Notes: generated from the letters alone by a model not told the origin. Counted from the first letter of the stretch, positions 14,803 to 29,207 are shown. The stretch: DNA of 64,000 nt from Actinomycetospora soli (GCF_021026295.1 NZ_JAJNDA010000016.1:1-64000), one strand, 5' to 3'. Numbers and translations are program-made.

Positions 14803-16482
14803 ATGACCTACTGCGTCGCCGACTACCTCGCCGACCGCCTCGCCGAGGTCGGGGTGGAGCACGTCTTCGGGGTGCCCGGGGACTACAACCTCGCGATGCT
14901 CGAGCACGTCGTCGGCCACGACCGGCTGCGGTGGGTCGGCTGCGCCAACGAGCTCGACGCCGGCTACGCGGCCGACGGCTACGGACGCCTGCGCGGGATG
15001 GCGGCGCTCGCGACGGCCTTCGGCGTCGGGGAGCTGTCGGCGATCAACGCCGTGGCGGGGAGCTTCGCCGAGCACGTGCCGGTGGTGCACGTGGTGGGCG
15101 CCCCCTCGACGGACCACCAGTCGGCCCACCGGATGGTCCACCACTCGCTCGGCGACGGCGTCTTCACCCACTTCATGACGATGCACGAGGGCATCACGTG
15201 CGCGCGGGCGGCGCTGACCGTGGAGAACGCGCGGGCGGAGATCGACCGGGTGGTCGTCGAGGTGCGTGACCGGCACCTGCCCGGTTACCTCCTCGTCCCG
15301 ACCGACGTGTCCGCCGCCGCGGTCGACCCGCCGTCGGGAAGCCTCCCCGCACCCGTGGACCACACCGACCCGGAGGCCCTCGAGGGCTTCGTCGAGAGCG
15401 CCCGGGCCCTGCTGGAGAAGGCGGGCTCGGTGGACCGCGTCGGGGTGCTCGCCGGGCTGCTGACCCACCGGGTGGGCGGCCGGGAGGTGCTGCGGGAGCT
15501 GCTCGACGCCGGACCGCTGCGGCACGCGACCGACGTGTGGTCCAAGAGCCTGGTCGACGAGAGCGTGGAGCACTTCGTCGGGACCTACGCCGGCGCGGCG
15601 AGCGCCGAGGAGGTGCGGTCCGCCGTCGAGGACGCGGCCGCGCTGATCGTGGCCGGCGTCTACTTCACCGACCTGACCAGCGGCTTCTTCACGCAGCGCA
15701 TCACCCGCTCCCGGACGATCGAGCTCGGGGCGCGGACGGCCAGCGTCGGCGCGGCGACGTTCTCGCCCGTCGAGCTGCCGACGGCGCTCGCCGCGCTCGT
15801 GCCGCTGGTGCGCGACCTGGCCGAGCGCGGCGGGGTCACGGCGCCGCACCCGGCCCCCGCCCCCGCCCTCGCCGCCCCGGACGCCGCCGAGCCGCTGTCC
15901 CAGGACGCGCTGTGGGCCGAGGTCGCCGGGTTCCTGCGCGAGGGCGACGTGGTGCTCGCCGACCAGGGCACCTCGTTCTACGGCGCCTCGACGCACCGGT
16001 TGCCGCGCGGCGTGGACTTCCTCGGGCAGCCGCTGTGGGCCTCGATCGGCTACACGCTGCCCGCCACGCTCGGCGCGTGCCTGGCCCAGCCCGACTCGCG
16101 GGGCGTGCTGCTCATCGGGGACGGCGCGGCCCAGCTGACGGTGGCCGAGCTCGGCACGATCGTCCGGGAGGGCCTCGCGCCGGTGATCGTGGTGGTCGAC
16201 AACGACGGCTACACCGTCGAGCGCGCCATCCACGGGCCGGCCGAGCCGTACAACGACATCGTGCGCTGGGACTGGACGGCCGCGCCCGCGATGTTCGCGC
16301 CCGGCGGCGGGGCCACGGCCTCGCGCGCGACGACCGTGGGCGAGTTGCGCACGGCGCTGCGAGCCGCGCGCGAGGACCCGTCCCACACCGCCATCGTGCA
16401 GGCCGTGGTGCCCCGCGACGACGTGCCGCAGCTGCTCGCCGACCTGACGAAGGCGCTGGGTCAGGCCAACTCCAGCTCCTGA
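14803..16482 (+). CDS. Thiamine-diphosphate 2-oxoacid decarboxylase (KDC/IPDC type)
   Basis: 559-residue TPP enzyme of the pyruvate/indolepyruvate decarboxylase family, which turns 2-oxoacids into aldehydes. The cofactor glutamate lies in CANELDAGYAADGYGR (about residue 50). The paired catalytic histidines are in RMVHHSLGDG (about 115), and the TPP/Mg motif runs from GDGAAQLTVAEL to VVDNDGYTVER (about 440-470). ATG 14803 is preferred over an in-frame GTG at 14785. It is divergent from the HTH_42 gene, with overlapping -10 hexamers on the two strands (CATTGT/CACAAT at 14781-14787). The 3' end overlaps the hydrolase gene by 22 bases. Substrate specificity is unknown; mycobacterial relatives take branched and aromatic 2-oxoacids. 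Confidence 0.9.
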   Translation: MTYCVADYLADRLAEVGVEHVFGVPGDYNLAMLEHVVGHDRLRWVGCANELDAGYAADGYGRLRGMAALATAFGVGELSAINAVAGSFAEHVPVVHVVGAPSTDHQSAHRMVHHSLGDGVFTHFMTMHEGITCARAALTVENARAEIDRVVVEVRDRHLPGYLLVPTDVSAAAVDPPSGSLPAPVDHTDPEALEGFVESARALLEKAGSVDRVGVLAGLLTHRVGGREVLRELLDAGPLRHATDVWSKSLVDESVEHFVGTYAGAASAEEVRSAVEDAAALIVAGVYFTDLTSGFFTQRITRSRTIELGARTASVGAATFSPVELPTALAALVPLVRDLAERGGVTAPHPAPAPALAAPDAAEPLSQDALWAEVAGFLREGDVVLADQGTSFYGASTHRLPRGVDFLGQPLWASIGYTLPATLGACLAQPDSRGVLLIGDGAAQLTVAELGTIVREGLAPVIVVVDNDGYTVERAIHGPAEPYNDIVRWDWTAAPAMFAPGGGATASRATTVGELRTALRAAREDPSHTAIVQAVVPRDDVPQLLADLTKALGQANSSS

Positions 16483-17264
16483 GCGAGGAACTCGACGGTC
16501 ATGGCGTCGACCTGACGGGCGGCTTCGGTCTGCGGGGCCGGCTCGAGGCCGGGCTCGTCGGCGAGCGCGTGCCCCATGTCGTTGACCACCCGCAGGTCGG
16601 CCCGGACGCCCTGCTCGCGCAGCATGTCGCGCAGGCGGCCCGCCGGGTAGAGGAAGGCGTCGAGGTCGTCGTCCCCGCCGACGATGCAGCGCACGGCGGT
16701 GCTCCCGAACTCGTGGGCCCGCCACACCAGGTCCATCCGGTCGGCGACGGCCGTGGACTCCGGCGTCCACGTGTAGTCCACCCCGAAGTGCCGGGCCAAC
16801 AGGTCGACGACCGGTCGGAGCTGCAGCAGGGGGCTGATCAGCACCGCCGCCCGGGCCTGCACCACCTTCCCGACGACGGCTCCTCCCGCGACCCCCGCGC
16901 CCGCGGAGCCGCCGACGAGCGCGACCGGACCGCCGCCGATCCCGTGCGCGGCCCGGACCTCGTCGAGCAGGCCCGGGAGCTCGGCGACCGCCTCGGCGTT
17001 GATGCGGCCGTGCCCGTTAAGCACCGGCTCCGCGAGCATCTGCGCCATGAACGCCTCCTCGCCGGGGAAGCGGTCGCCGCTGAGCGGCAGGCCGGGATAG
17101 AGCTTCCACGCGTCGAGCCCCGCGAGCGGGAGCGCCGCGGCGAACGCGCGCTCGGTGCGCGGCGCGTCCATGAGGTGCCAGGCGATGACCAACGGCGCGT
17201 CGGGCCGACCCGACGACGGCGGCTCGAGGACGTACGGGACACCGGCGGCCGAGGTGCTGTACAT
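16461..17264 (-). CDS. Alpha/beta hydrolase
   Basis: 267-residue cytoplasmic alpha/beta-hydrolase. The nucleophile elbow is LVGGSAGAGVAGG (GxSxG type, about residue 125). A late aspartate region (VGGDDDLDAFLYP) and the histidine in NDMGHALADEPG complete a plausible triad. It has no signal peptide. The ATG is fixed by a perfect TACTAT -10 (rc 17271-17276) 6 bases upstream and no Shine-Dalgarno, so the mRNA is probably leaderless. The start codon itself lies inside the dyad shared with the divergent TetR gene, so repression by that protein is likely. The substrate is unknown. Confidence 0.85.
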   Translation of the reverse strand: MYSTSAAGVPYVLEPPSSGRPDAPLVIAWHLMDAPRTERAFAAALPLAGLDAWKLYPGLPLSGDRFPGEEAFMAQMLAEPVLNGHGRINAEAVAELPGLLDEVRAAHGIGGGPVALVGGSAGAGVAGGAVVGKVVQARAAVLISPLLQLRPVVDLLARHFGVDYTWTPESTAVADRMDLVWRAHEFGSTAVRCIVGGDDDLDAFLYPAGRLRDMLREQGVRADLRVVNDMGHALADEPGLEPAPQTEAARQVDAMTVEFLAQELELA

Positions 17265-17292
17265 AGTCCAATAGTAGCTGGACGCTGTACAG
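17257..17292. promoter_or_regulatory. Divergent operator for TetR regulator and hydrolase
   Basis: Two 14-base arms (CTGTACATAGTCCA at 17257-17270 and TGGACGCTGTACAG at 17279-17292) form an inverted repeat with two mismatches and an 8-base spacer. The spacer holds the hydrolase -10, and the right arm holds most of the TetR gene -10 (TACAGT, 17288-17293). A repressor bound here would block both genes. Confidence 0.75.
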
Positions 17293-17301
17293 TTGGGAAG
17301 T

Positions 17302-17874
17302 ATGAGAACCCCCGGGCAGCGGGCGGGACTGACCCGACCCGTCGTCGTGCAGGCCGCGCGCGAGGTCCTCGACGACGGCGCATCGTTCTCCATGCGCGCC
17401 GTGGCCGGACGGCTGGGGGTGGCGCCGAACGCGCTGTACAGCCACGTCGACGGCCGGGACGGGCTGCTCGACCTGGTGCTCGACGAGCTGCTGGCGGTCC
17501 TGCCCGAGCCCGAGGACGCCTCGCCGCGTGCGGGGTTGGTCGCGCTGATGACCGCCACCCACGACCTGCTCCTCGCCCACCCCCGGCTCGTGCCGCACTT
17601 CGTGGCGCGGCAGGGCTCGCGGGGACCGAACGCGCGGCGGCTGGGCGAGACGATGCGGTCGTGCCTGGTGGCGGCAGGTGTCGTCGACCGCGCGGCGCAG
17701 GACACCGCGATCCGGGTGCTCGTGGTGCACGCGATCGGCAACGCCGCGCTCGGGGTCGCCGCCGACGGCGCCCCGTTGCCGCCCGACACGCTGCGCGCGA
17801 CCTACGCGGCCGGGCTGTCGTGGTTGGTGGACGGCGCGCTCGGATCGGCGTCGGCCGGCCCCCTCCACGCGTGA
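17302..17874 (+). CDS. TetR-family transcriptional regulator
   Basis: 190-residue regulator. The N-terminal helix-turn-helix is VAGRLGVAPNALYSHVDGRD (about residues 35-54), followed by a ligand-binding helical domain of the TetR C-terminal type. The ATG at 17302 has a TACAGT -10 eight bases upstream. It is divergent from the alpha/beta hydrolase with a 37-base gap that contains a strong dyad, so it is the likely repressor of that gene and of itself. The inducer is unknown, perhaps a substrate of the hydrolase. Confidence 0.9.
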   Translation: MRTPGQRAGLTRPVVVQAAREVLDDGASFSMRAVAGRLGVAPNALYSHVDGRDGLLDLVLDELLAVLPEPEDASPRAGLVALMTATHDLLLAHPRLVPHFVARQGSRGPNARRLGETMRSCLVAAGVVDRAAQDTAIRVLVVHAIGNAALGVAADGAPLPPDTLRATYAAGLSWLVDGALGSASAGPLHA

Positions 17875-17920
17875 GGGGAACCCTCGAGCGCTCTGATGGC
17901 ACGAGAGCTCCCCTCACGCG
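17868..17920. terminator. Palindromic gene-end element, family A copy 1
   Basis: Perfect 12-base arms (CGCGTGAGGGGA / TCCCCTCACGCG) with an internal GAGCGCTC-type palindrome, between convergent tetR-like gene and pheT. It overlaps the last codons of the regulator. A closely similar 47-base copy sits between nadB and nadC (36761-36807). It probably acts as a bidirectional terminator. Confidence 0.65.
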
Positions 17921-17951
17921 GGGTGGGCGCCGAGGGGACGGCGCGGAGAGC

Positions 17952-20462
17952 TCAGGCGCGCAGCGTCGCCCCGTGGCGCTCACCGGCGAGCGCGATCGCG
18001 GCGTCGCGGGCGGCGCCGGCCTCCTCGAGGGTGAGCGTCCGGTCGGGCGCGCGGAGGCGCAGGGCGAACGCGAGCGAGCGCCGCCCCTCCCCCACCTGGG
18101 CGCCGGAGTAGACGTCGAAGAGCCGCACGTCCTCGATGAGCTCCCCGCCGCCCTCGACGAGCGCGGCCTCGATCGCGGCGGTCGGCACGTCCTGCGCCAC
18201 GACGAGCGCGACGTCGAGCAGCACCGGCGGGAACGCCGACACCTCGGGCCGCGCGAGCACCTCGTGCACGGGCAGCCGGTCCAGCTCGAGCTCCATCGCG
18301 CAGGTGCGCGGCGGCAGACCCAGGGCCTCCAGGACCTTCGGGTGCAGCTCGCCGGCGTGCCCGACGAGGACCCCGTCGACGTGCAGCGCGGCGCACCGGC
18401 CCGGGTGCCAGGGAGCGTGCCGGTCGTTCGACACGGTCGGCGTCGCGCCGTACACCGCGGCGACGGTCCGCGCCGCCTGCACGGCGTCCGCCCAGGTCGC
18501 CGGGCGGCCCTCGCCCCACCAGCCCTTCGGCTCCCAGGCCCCGGTGAGCACGGCGCCCACGCGCAACGGCTGGGCGGGCAGCGCCTCGAGCAGGGCGGCG
18601 ATCTCGGCGTCGGAGGGCCGGGAGTCGGTGGCGACCACGGGGGCGTCCGCGGGCTCCCCGGTCGGTCGGGCGACCTGGCCGACGTGGAAGAGGGCCAGGT
18701 CGCGCAGGCCGCGCGAGACGTTCCGGACGACCGCGTCGAGCAGCCCCGGCAGCAGCGTCGTCGCCATGAGCGAGCGGTCCGCGTCGAGCGGGTTCGCGAG
18801 CCGGACCGCGGAGCGGCGCGGGTCGTCGTCGTCCAGGCCGAAGGCGTCGAGCACGCCCGGCGCCATGAACGGCGACGGCAGGACCTCCTGGAAGCCCGCG
18901 TCGGCGAGCGTGTGCGACACCTGGCGGCGACGGCGCTGGGCCATGGTCAGCCCGGTGCCGCCCGCGAAGACCGGGAGCACCGACGGGATCGCGTCGTAGC
19001 CCTCGAGCCGCAGGACCTCCTCGACGAGGTCCGCCGGGCGGGTCAGGTCGGGGCGCCAGGTCGGCGGGACGACGGTGACGCCGTCACCCCCGACGTCGAC
19101 CCCGCAGCCCACCTGCACGAGCCGGCGCACGCTCGCGCCGCGCGGGTAGGTGACGCCGGCGACCCGGTCGGGCAGGTCGAGCGCCATGGTGATCGGCGGG
19201 GTCGGCGGCTCGGTGCCCTCGGGGAACGCCCCGACGTCGGTGACCCCGCCGTCGACCGTCGCCCGGCCGTGGTGCGCGAGCAGGGCCGCGGCCCGGTCCG
19301 TCGCCGCCCGGGCGACCGCCGGGTCGACGGCCCGCTCGAAGCGGCGCGCCGCCTCGCTGGGCAGCTTGTGCCGGCGCGCGGTGCGGGCCACCGAGGCGGG
19401 GTCCCAGGTGGCGGCCTCGAGCAGCACGTCGGAGGTCGTCGCGGTGACCTCGGTGGACGCGCCGCCCATGACGCCGGCCAGGCCGATCGGGCCGGAGTCG
19501 TCGCAGACCGCGACGTCGTCCGGGTCGAGGGCCCGGCTGACGTCGTCGAGGGTGGTGATCTTCTCGTCGGCCCGCGCCCGGCGCACCACGACGTCGCCGG
19601 TGATCCGGGCGGCGTCGTAGGCGTGCATCGGCTGCCCGAGCTCGAGCATCACGTAGTTCGTGACGTCGACCGCGAGCGAGATCGGGCGGATGCCCGCGAG
19701 CAGCAGCCGGCGGGTCATCCACCACGGCGTCGGCGCGGTCGGGTCGAGACCGGTGACCCGGCGGGCGACGAAGCGGCGGCAGCCCGACGCCGGGTCGACC
19801 GTGACCGGGTAGCCGGCCGCCCCCGAGCCCGGGACCCCCTGGTCGATCGAGGCCGGGTCGCCGAACGGCGCGTCGTGGGCGTTCGCGAGTTCGCGTCCCA
19901 TGCCGCGGATCGAGAGCGCGTACCCGCGGTCGGGGTTCACGGCGATGTCGAGCACGGCCTCGGCGTCGCCCTCGGCGAGGCCGAGGAGCGGCGCGGCGTC
20001 CGTGCCCGGCTCGGCGGTGTCCGCGGGCAGCACGAGGATGCCGGAGTGGTCCTCGCCGAGCCCGAGCTCGTCGAGGGCGCAGAGCATGCCGTCGGACACC
20101 CGCCCGTAGGTCTTGCGCGCGGCGATCGCGAAGTCCCCGGGCAGGGTGGTCCCGGGCAGGGCCGCGACGACGAGGTCACCGACCGCGAAGTTCGTCGCCC
20201 CGCAGACGATGCCCTGGGGCCGGTCGGGGTCGCTGCCGCGCGCGCCGACGTCGACCCGGCAGAACCGGATCGGCTTCTTGAACTCGGTCAGCTCCTCGAT
20301 CTCGAGGACCCTCCCGACGACGAGCGGGCCGGGGACGGCCTCGAGCTGCGCGACGTCCTCGACCTCGAACCCGACCCGGATCAGCGCCTCGGCGAGGTCG
20401 TCCGCGGAGACGTGCTCCGTCAGACCGACGTGCTCGGTGAGCCAGGAGACGGGGACGCGCAC
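17952..20462 (-). CDS. pheT: Phenylalanyl-tRNA synthetase beta subunit
   Basis: 836-residue beta chain of the alpha2-beta2 enzyme. Order of domains: an OB-type tRNA-binding domain (about 40-155, VVGRVLEIEELTEF), the B3/B4 editing domain (about 215-390), B5 (about 415-485), a catalytic-like core, and a C-terminal ferredoxin-fold anticodon-binding domain (about 740-836, FPPVLLDVALVVAQDVPTAA). The GTG start gives the canonical MRVPVSWLTEHV. It follows pheS by 52 bases in the translation operon. Confidence 0.97.
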   Translation of the reverse strand: MRVPVSWLTEHVGLTEHVSADDLAEALIRVGFEVEDVAQLEAVPGPLVVGRVLEIEELTEFKKPIRFCRVDVGARGSDPDRPQGIVCGATNFAVGDLVVAALPGTTLPGDFAIAARKTYGRVSDGMLCALDELGLGEDHSGILVLPADTAEPGTDAAPLLGLAEGDAEAVLDIAVNPDRGYALSIRGMGRELANAHDAPFGDPASIDQGVPGSGAAGYPVTVDPASGCRRFVARRVTGLDPTAPTPWWMTRRLLLAGIRPISLAVDVTNYVMLELGQPMHAYDAARITGDVVVRRARADEKITTLDDVSRALDPDDVAVCDDSGPIGLAGVMGGASTEVTATTSDVLLEAATWDPASVARTARRHKLPSEAARRFERAVDPAVARAATDRAAALLAHHGRATVDGGVTDVGAFPEGTEPPTPPITMALDLPDRVAGVTYPRGASVRRLVQVGCGVDVGGDGVTVVPPTWRPDLTRPADLVEEVLRLEGYDAIPSVLPVFAGGTGLTMAQRRRRQVSHTLADAGFQEVLPSPFMAPGVLDAFGLDDDDPRRSAVRLANPLDADRSLMATTLLPGLLDAVVRNVSRGLRDLALFHVGQVARPTGEPADAPVVATDSRPSDAEIAALLEALPAQPLRVGAVLTGAWEPKGWWGEGRPATWADAVQAARTVAAVYGATPTVSNDRHAPWHPGRCAALHVDGVLVGHAGELHPKVLEALGLPPRTCAMELELDRLPVHEVLARPEVSAFPPVLLDVALVVAQDVPTAAIEAALVEGGGELIEDVRLFDVYSGAQVGEGRRSLAFALRLRAPDRTLTLEEAGAARDAAIALAGERHGATLRA

Positions 20463-20514
20463 GGGTGTTCAGGCCTTTCGGACGACGGCTCTCGGGAGGC
20501 TCTCGGGAAACGGA

Positions 20515-22470
<1,956 letters not shown>

Positions 22471-22474
<4 letters not shown>

Positions 22475-22875
22475 GCAGCGGCTCCGTCTTCGCCGTTCTT
22501 CTCCGCGCCCTTGGGCACGTCGGCCACGGCGGCCTTCGCGGTCTCGACCAGCGCCGCGAACGCGGTCGGGTCGGAGACGGCGATCTCGGCGAGGACCTTG
22601 CGGTCCGCCTCGATGCCGGCGAGCTTGAGGCCCTGCATGAACCGGTTGTAGGTCATGTCGTTGGCCCGGGCCGCCGCGTTGATACGGGTGATCCAGAGCT
22701 GCCGGAAGTCGCCCTTGCGCTGCTTGCGGTCGCGGAAGGCGTAGGTCAGCGAGTGGAGCTGCTGCTCCTTGGCCTTGCGGTAGAGCCGGGAGCGCTGCCC
22801 GCGGTAGCCGCTGGCGGCCTCGAGAACCGTGCGGCGCTTCTTCTGGGCGTTGACTGCGCGCTTGACGCGTGCCAC
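22471..22875 (-). CDS. rplT: 50S ribosomal protein L20
   Basis: 134-residue primary-binding 23S rRNA protein needed for early 50S assembly. The sequence ([59 protein letters not shown]) matches the family end to end, with a short acidic tail. It is third in infC-rpmI-rplT. The ATG lies 72 bases after the rpmI stop. Confidence 0.98.
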
Positions 22876-22947
22876 GTCGTCCTGCCTTCGATCGTGTCGG
22901 GGACGGTCACCGGGGCGTCACGGCGACCGGGTGGTCAAGGGGGCTGC

Positions 22948-23139
22948 TCAGATACCGAGCATCTTGCGGATGCGGCGGTCGTCGGACTTGGCGACCTCCG
23001 TCTGACCCGCGAGCCGGCGGGTGTGCTCGCTGGACTTCTTCTCCAGCAGGTGGCGCTTGCCGGCCTTCTCGCGCAGCAGCTTGCCGCTGCCCGACACCTT
23101 GATGCGCTTCTTGGTCCCGGAGTGGGTCTTGTTCTTCAT
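22948..23139 (-). CDS. rpmI: 50S ribosomal protein L35
   Basis: 63-residue basic protein with the family hallmark [20 protein letters not shown] and a SEHTRRL segment. The ATG at 23139 is chosen over an upstream in-frame extension because it gives the standard N-terminus and length. It lies 114 bases after infC. Confidence 0.97.
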   Translation of the reverse strand: MKNKTHSGTKKRIKVSGSGKLLREKAGKRHLLEKKSSEHTRRLAGQTEVAKSDDRRIRKMLGI

Positions 23140-23253
23140 CCGTCCTCGTCCTGGTCGTCCTGCCGTCCCGGTCCGCACGTGCGACCCGGGCGGGGGCGGC
23201 TCCCGCCACCGCGGGGCGGGCCGTGCCTGACGGTACGGCCCACCCCCGCGGGG

Positions 23254-23835
23254 TCAGGAGGTCGGCGTCGGCTCGGCGGTCTCCGCCGCGGCCTGGGCCT
23301 GCTGCTGCTTCGGCGTCTTCGCGACCTTCTTGTTGGGCGCGAGCACCATGGTCATGTTGCGGCCGTCCTGCTTCGGTGAGGCCTCGACGAACGCGAGGTC
23401 GCCGACGTCCTCGGCGAGCCGCTGGAGCAGCCGGAAGCCCAGCTCGGGCCGGGACTGCTCGCGACCGCGGAACATGATCGTGACCTTGACCTTGTGACCC
23501 TGACCGAGGAAGCGGGTGACGTGACCCTTCTTCGTCTCGTAGTCGTGCGGGTCGATCTTCGGCCGGAGCTTCTGCTCCTTGATCACGGTCTGCTGCTGGT
23601 TGCGACGCGACTCGCGGGCCTTCTGCGCGCTCTCGTACTTGAACTTGCCGAAGTCCATGAGCTTGCAGACCGGCGGGCGCGCCTGGGCCGCGACCTCGAC
23701 GAGGTCCAGGTCGGCCTCCCGGGCCAGCCGCAGGGCGTCCTCGATGCGGACGATCCCCACCTGCTCGCCGTTCGGACCGACCAGACGGACCTCGGGCACG
23801 CGGATGCGCTCGTTGATGCGCGTCTCTGCGCTGAT
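23254..23835 (-). CDS. infC: Translation initiation factor IF-3
   Basis: 193-residue IF-3 that keeps 30S and 50S apart and proofreads initiator tRNA pairing. N-domain: [20 protein letters not shown]; linker and C-domain: [19 protein letters not shown], with [18 protein letters not shown]. The start is taken as ATC (23835-23833), reading [10 protein letters not shown], 5 bases after a strong AGGAG. No ATG/GTG/TTG gives the right N-terminus. Non-canonical AUU/AUC starts are known for infC and allow IF-3 to repress itself. The tail is Ala/Gln/Thr-rich. Confidence 0.93.
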   Translation of the reverse strand: MSAETRINERIRVPEVRLVGPNGEQVGIVRIEDALRLAREADLDLVEVAAQARPPVCKLMDFGKFKYESAQKARESRRNQQQTVIKEQKLRPKIDPHDYETKKGHVTRFLGQGHKVKVTIMFRGREQSRPELGFRLLQRLAEDVGDLAFVEASPKQDGRNMTMVLAPNKKVAKTPKQQQAQAAAETAEPTPTS

Positions 23836-24126
23836 GAGTTCTCCTCGGGTTAGGCAGTGTTTCCGGCCGCAACCCGGCGAGAGGTGTCCTTGTTCCCTCA
23901 CGACGTCGAGCCCCGCGCCGTCGTGCTGCTGGCGGGGGCCCTGACTCGTACCGATCGGACTCGTCCCCGGGATCACTCCCGGCGACGGGTCTGTTGCGCC
24001 GCTCCCGGAGGAACGACGTAGACCGGGACCCGGCCACCGGGGGCGGCTCGGGTGGGAGACGGGCTCCACTTGCCGCTCGCGTGGACACGGATGCCCGCAC
24101 GAGCTGGTCGCTTGACGTCGAGCCTA
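23836..24126 (-). promoter_or_regulatory. infC leader and candidate promoter
   Basis: About 290 bases without a gene precede infC. A TAGGCT -10 (rc 24121-24126) is the best start-site candidate; its -35 is poor. A hairpin (CGGGTT/AACCCG, 23846-23876) abuts the infC ribosome site GAGGAG (23841-23846), so it could gate access to it. The leader length fits a regulated infC-rpmI-rplT operon. Which protein (IF-3 or L20) would act here is not visible. Confidence 0.45.
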
Positions 24127-24213
24127 CCACTGCCCGCGTGTCGGGCTCCCACGGCGTGGCGACGGGACGTGGCACGGCCCGGGCGTCGGCCGGGCGCGGG
24201 GCCGGCGCGAGAT

Positions 24214-24256
24214 TCACACCAGGCAGGCCCCGGGGCCCCCGGCGTGCCTCACGTGA
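24214..24256. terminator. Palindromic gene-end element, family D copy 1
   Basis: TCACACC-AGGCA ... TGCCT-C-ACGTGA forms a GC-rich stem 15 bases after the uvrA stop. The flanking CGCGAG-GAT-type sequence and the AGGCAG/TGCCT ends recur after dnaE (57494-57537) and, more loosely, at 43851-43912. It is likely the uvrA terminator. Confidence 0.6.
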
Positions 24257-24271
24257 CCCTCGCGGGCGGCG

Positions 24272-27169
<2,898 letters not shown>

Positions 27170-27409
27170 GGATCAGCTCCCCAGGCGTTCAGGACAGGTG
27201 AGTGCTCCCCTGTCATACCCCCGGGCACCGACAACATCGTCCGGCAGCGACTCGCGGGGGTTCTCCTCCACTGTAGGAGCCGTTGTCCAGGTCGCCCGCC
27301 GGGCCCGGATCCGGGCGGTCAGCGGCCCGTCCGCGACGCCGGGCGCGGACACGGGCCGTCGTCGGGGTCGCCCGGGTGCGGTGAACGGACGAGCGGGTAC
27401 GCCTCCCGG

Positions 27410-28471
27410 GTGACCGCCTCAGCCCGACCGCTCCCCTGGACCGACGACACCGAGCAGCTCCAGCCCCACGAGGACGAGCACATCCGGCGCTGCATCGACT
27501 CGATGCTGCGGATCAACGCGATGACGTTCGACCTCCACCGGCACGGCGTGCGGGCCACGCACGCGAAGAGCCACGGCTTCCTGCGCGGCACCCTCACCGT
27601 CCACGAGGACCTGCCGCCGGAGCTCGCCCAGGGCCTGTTCGGCACGCCCGGCGCCACCCACGACGTCGTGGTGCGCCTCGCGACCGAGTCCGGTCAACTC
27701 GACGACGACCGCAAGCCCAACGCCCGCGGCCTGTCGCTGAAGGTCTTCGACGTCGACGGCGAGACCCTCGAGCCCGGCTCGTCGACCCAGGACCTGCTGT
27801 TCAACACCCTGCCGATCCTCGGCCCGGGCACGGCGCAGAAGTTCATGGAGCTCTCCGAGATCCGCGAGCGCCACTTCTCCGACGAGTCGGCCATGACCGA
27901 GGAGATCCAGGCCCGCGACGACGCCGAGCAGATGACGTCCTTCCACCGGCTGGTCGGGAACATCCACCCGCTCGCCCACGCCTACTACACGCAGGGCGCC
28001 TTCGGATACGGCGAGCACGTCGCGAAGATCGCCGTGTACCCGGGGACGTCCGAGCAGGAGGCCCTCGCCGACCGTGAGGTCACGAACGACGACGACGGCA
28101 GCGTGCTCCGCGCACTCGTCGAGTCCTGGACCACCGACCGCGAGACGGTGTTCGACGTGCGGGTCCAGCTGCGCACCTCCGAGGACATGCCGGTCGAGGA
28201 CGCGTCGGTCGACTGGTCGCAGGAGGAGAGCCCGTACCGCTCGGTGGCGACGGTGCGCCTGCCCCCGCAGCAGCCCTACTCCAACGCCCGCCGCGTCTTC
28301 GGCGACGACCGCCTGGCCTTCCGCCCCTGGCACGGGCTCGCCGCCCACCGGCCGCTCGGCTCGGTGAACCGGCTGCGGCGGGCCGGGTACGAGGAGCTCG
28401 GGCGGCAGCGGACCGACCTGAACGCGGTCGAGGGCACGACGATGCGGTCGGCGTCCGAGCTGCCGGACTGA
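27410..28471 (+). CDS. Catalase-like heme-dependent protein (y4iL/SrpA-like family)
   Basis: 353-residue member of the divergent catalase superfamily. Seen: [20 protein letters not shown] (N-terminal), [36 protein letters not shown] in the middle, and [19 protein letters not shown] at the C-terminus. It is shorter than true catalases (about 480 residues and up), and the classical heme-ligand motif is not evident, so peroxidase or lipid-peroxide chemistry is possible. GTG 27410 was chosen as the first start of the conserved protein. It is divergent from uvrA across a 240-base gap that contains a GACAGG/CCTGTC hairpin and nothing else clear. Confidence 0.8.
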   Translation: MTASARPLPWTDDTEQLQPHEDEHIRRCIDSMLRINAMTFDLHRHGVRATHAKSHGFLRGTLTVHEDLPPELAQGLFGTPGATHDVVVRLATESGQLDDDRKPNARGLSLKVFDVDGETLEPGSSTQDLLFNTLPILGPGTAQKFMELSEIRERHFSDESAMTEEIQARDDAEQMTSFHRLVGNIHPLAHAYYTQGAFGYGEHVAKIAVYPGTSEQEALADREVTNDDDGSVLRALVESWTTDRETVFDVRVQLRTSEDMPVEDASVDWSQEESPYRSVATVRLPPQQPYSNARRVFGDDRLAFRPWHGLAAHRPLGSVNRLRRAGYEELGRQRTDLNAVEGTTMRSASELPD

Positions 28472-28500
28472 GCGGGCGGTCCTCCGGGCAGACTGGGGGC

Positions 28501-29178
28501 GTGGAGCTTCTGGACGAGTACACCGGCCACGTCGACCCGGAGGGCCCGGCCGCCCGGCGCGACCTCGGCGCCGTCGCGATCACCAAGGTCTCCGTCGGCC
28601 CGATGGACAACAACGCCTACCTGCTGGTCGACAAGGCCACCGGGTCGACGCTGCTCATCGACGCCGCGAACGAGGCCGAGCGCCTGCTCGACACCGTCGA
28701 CACCGTCGCCGAGCGCGGCCGGACGAAGACGATCGTCACCACCCACCAGCACTGGGACCACGTGCAGGCGCTGGAGGCGATGACGCAGGCGCTCTCGCCC
28801 GAGACCTACGCGCACGAACTCGACGCGCCGGAGCTGCCGGTGCCGCCGGACCACACGGTCGGCGACGACGACGAGGTCCGGTTCGGCGAGTCGTTCGTCG
28901 AGGTCATCCACCTCGACGGGCACACCCCGGGCTCGATCGCGCTGCTCTACCGCGACCCGGACGGCTCGGCGCACCTGTTCACCGGCGACTCGCTCTTCCC
29001 CGGCGGCCACGGCAAGACCGCGACCGTCGACCACCACAACGCGCTGATGGACGACCTCGAGCGGAAGGTCTTCGACCGGCTCGACGACGACACCTGGGTC
29101 TACCCCGGCCACGGCGACGACACGACGCTCGGCGCCGAGCGCCCGCAGCTGCCGGAGTGGCGCGAGCGGGGCTGGTAG
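28501..29178 (+). CDS. MBL-fold metallohydrolase
   Basis: 225-residue metallo-beta-lactamase-fold hydrolase, glyoxalase-II-like. The metal motif is TTHQHWDHVQAL (HxHxDH, about residue 81), followed by LDGHTPGSIALLY, FTGDSLFPGG and YPGHGDDTTLGAE. An MBL gene beside uvrA is also found in M. tuberculosis (Rv1637c). GTG 28501 has CAGACT six bases upstream and no Shine-Dalgarno. The substrate, perhaps a thioester, is unknown. Confidence 0.88.
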   Translation: MELLDEYTGHVDPEGPAARRDLGAVAITKVSVGPMDNNAYLLVDKATGSTLLIDAANEAERLLDTVDTVAERGRTKTIVTTHQHWDHVQALEAMTQALSPETYAHELDAPELPVPPDHTVGDDDEVRFGESFVEVIHLDGHTPGSIALLYRDPDGSAHLFTGDSLFPGGHGKTATVDHHNALMDDLERKVFDRLDDDTWVYPGHGDDTTLGAERPQLPEWRERGW

Positions 29179-29207
29179 GCCGTTCCCGACGACGGGTGGC
29201 CGGGGGC

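Noticed and set aside
27170-27409. LexA (SOS) box upstream of uvrA
   Set aside because: No GAAC-N4-GTTC match; only a GACAGG/CCTGTC hairpin is visible.
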